Program-made: the position numbers and the translations under genes
NCBI GenBank assembly: GCA_016987375.1
Contig: PJRA01000376.1
Location: 319,799 to 351,464 of the forward strand
Direction of reading: 5' to 3'
Length of the DNA stretch: 31,666 nucleotides
Source: Brachionus koreanus
Taxonomy: Eukaryota; Rotifera; Eurotatoria; Ploima; Brachionidae
Notes under the pieces: model-generated
What the model was told of the DNA's origin: nothing
Database searches by the model: none
Seen by the model: only the letters and a program-made list of their open reading frames with translations
Shown here: positions 30,805 through 31,666 of the stretch, in pieces
Layout of the letters: each line of letters begins with the position of its first letter
Numbering within the stretch: the stretch's first letter is position 1

Positions 30805-31666
30805 TTAATAAAAAATTAGTTTTTTGAAATTAATATCAAAATTAGAATAAATATTACAAAATTTTATAAAAATTAAATTAATATTATTGTTTATTCTTCT
30901 TTTAAATAAGACAAAATCTACTTTTATATCATCAATAAGTAATTTATTAATGAATTTAGAATAAAAATAGTCAAACGTTTTTTCACCATAATCGTTGAAC
31001 TTTCCTTTGGAAGGAACAAGATAGTCATTTGAATTTCTTAGATTATAATCAATATTTTTCAAACGGTTGCTTATTAAAACTTCGCTTAAGTCTACAGGCG
31101 ATGTTTTTAAATTTATAATTTTATGAATAAAGTGAGCAAGACGTTTAATAATTCTATGCTGAAAGCAGTCGATGTTAAATTTGTTCAACTCGATATTTAA
31201 AGTGTTAAAATCATCATTGCCATGTATATTTGGGCGAATATTTAATAATCTTTGAATACAATAGTAATAAGAATTAGCTAATTTTTGAATTGATCTTTTT
31301 GTAAAATATATTGATAATGAAAGACAATAGTCAAAGAATGGCATGATAAATGATTTGAAAAATTGGAGCTTGACTTTATGCGATAAGTAAAATAATCTCC
31401 TTATAGCATAAAGCCTTTTATTTATTGAAGTTCTTAAGCTTATTACGTGTTGCAAAAAAGTGAGCTTGTTATCAATTGTTACTCCGAGGAGTTTAAATTT
31501 ATCAACAACTTCAACCATAATACCATTTATTTCAATACTACTGGGAAAATTAAGTTTTGATTTGTTTGAGATAAACATAATTTTAGTCTTGGACCAATTA
31601 ATATCTATACTATTGAATTTACACCAAGTAAATAACTTTTGAATCGATTCATGAAAAGAATGAATA
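30805..31666 (-). CDS. Non-LTR retrotransposon reverse transcriptase, C-terminal part (partial)
   Basis: The frame is open from the window edge (31666) to a stop at 30805, about 286 codons. It contains the post-catalytic part of a jockey/CR1-like reverse transcriptase. INWSKTKIMFISNK corresponds to the conserved L-x-I-N-x-x-K-T-K-x-M segment after the YADD box. DKFKLLGVTIDNKLTFLQHV is the F-K-Y-L-G-V-x-I-D thumb motif. It is followed by RRLFYLSHKVKLQFFKSFI and FFDYCLSL, the usual thumb/connection region. The palm with its catalytic aspartates lies beyond the window. No internal stop or frameshift is visible, so this copy may be young. It differs in its tail from the element at 1-96. Confidence 0.88.
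   Translation of the reverse strand, partial: IHSFHESIQKLFTWCKFNSIDINWSKTKIMFISNKSKLNFPSSIEINGIMVEVVDKFKLLGVTIDNKLTFLQHVISLRTSINKRLYAIRRLFYLSHKVKLQFFKSFIMPFFDYCLSLSIYFTKRSIQKLANSYYYCIQRLLNIRPNIHGNDDFNTLNIELNKFNIDCFQHRIIKRLAHFIHKIINLKTSPVDLSEVLISNRLKNIDYNLRNSNDYLVPSKGKFNDYGEKTFDYFYSKFINKLLIDDIKVDFVLFKRRINNNINLIFIKFCNIYSNFDINFKKLIFY

Noticed and set aside
1..31666. tRNA genes, CRISPR arrays, bacterial-type operons
   Set aside because: No tRNA B-box with a matching cloverleaf was found by eye, no regular spaced repeats exist, and the genes are spliced eukaryotic genes.

Overview
The window is AT-rich (roughly three quarters A+T) nuclear DNA from an animal. The evidence is spliced protein genes with mostly 45-55 bp GT-AG introns, two spliceosomal U2 snRNA genes, a CD36/SCARB scavenger receptor, an eIF4H-type translation factor and a STN1 (CST complex) gene, set among non-LTR retrotransposon pieces and cut-and-paste elements. 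Very short introns plus strong AT bias would fit a rotifer such as Brachionus, but that placement is inference.

Layout. 1-250: 3' end of a non-LTR retrotransposon with a CTA microsatellite. 1820-5571: a recent ~870 bp duplication; each copy is a compact TATA/ORF/poly(A) gene for a 108-aa Pro/Leu/Ser repeat protein, and the spacer holds a decayed reverse transcriptase and a partial third copy of the duplicated flank. 5811-6847 (+): two-exon STN1. 7186-10268 (-): serine-rich protein with a Met-Gly-Ser-Cys lipidation-type N-terminus, convergent with STN1; one 1.6 kb intron leads to a predicted 13-codon last exon. 10269-19729: about 9.5 kb without recognisable coding sequence; two strong minus-strand splice donors suggest non-coding 5' exons of the preceding gene.

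19738-21136: a complete Merlin-like (IS1016/ISXO2-type) DNA transposon with an 8 bp target duplication and ~111 bp inverted repeats. Its transposase is cut short by an internal copy of its own terminal repeat. 21418-22341 (-): three-exon eIF4H-like gene. 22691-26252 (-): eleven-exon CD36/SCARB-family gene with one expanded intron carrying a dispersed repeat. 27414-29163: two identical U2 snRNA genes on a 433 bp direct duplication, with decayed coding-like fragments between. 29591-30198: a MITE-like element with 50 bp inverted repeats rich in GTTTAAAC. 30805-31666 (-): C-terminal part of a second non-LTR reverse transcriptase running off the window.

The host genes do not form one pathway; they are unrelated neighbours (telomere maintenance, translation initiation, lipid/lysosomal receptor, splicing RNA). 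The SCARB and eIF4H genes share a strand with only 349 bp between coding sequences. I rebuilt the exon structures by hand from splice sites, reading phase and remembered family sequence patterns; no database search was run.
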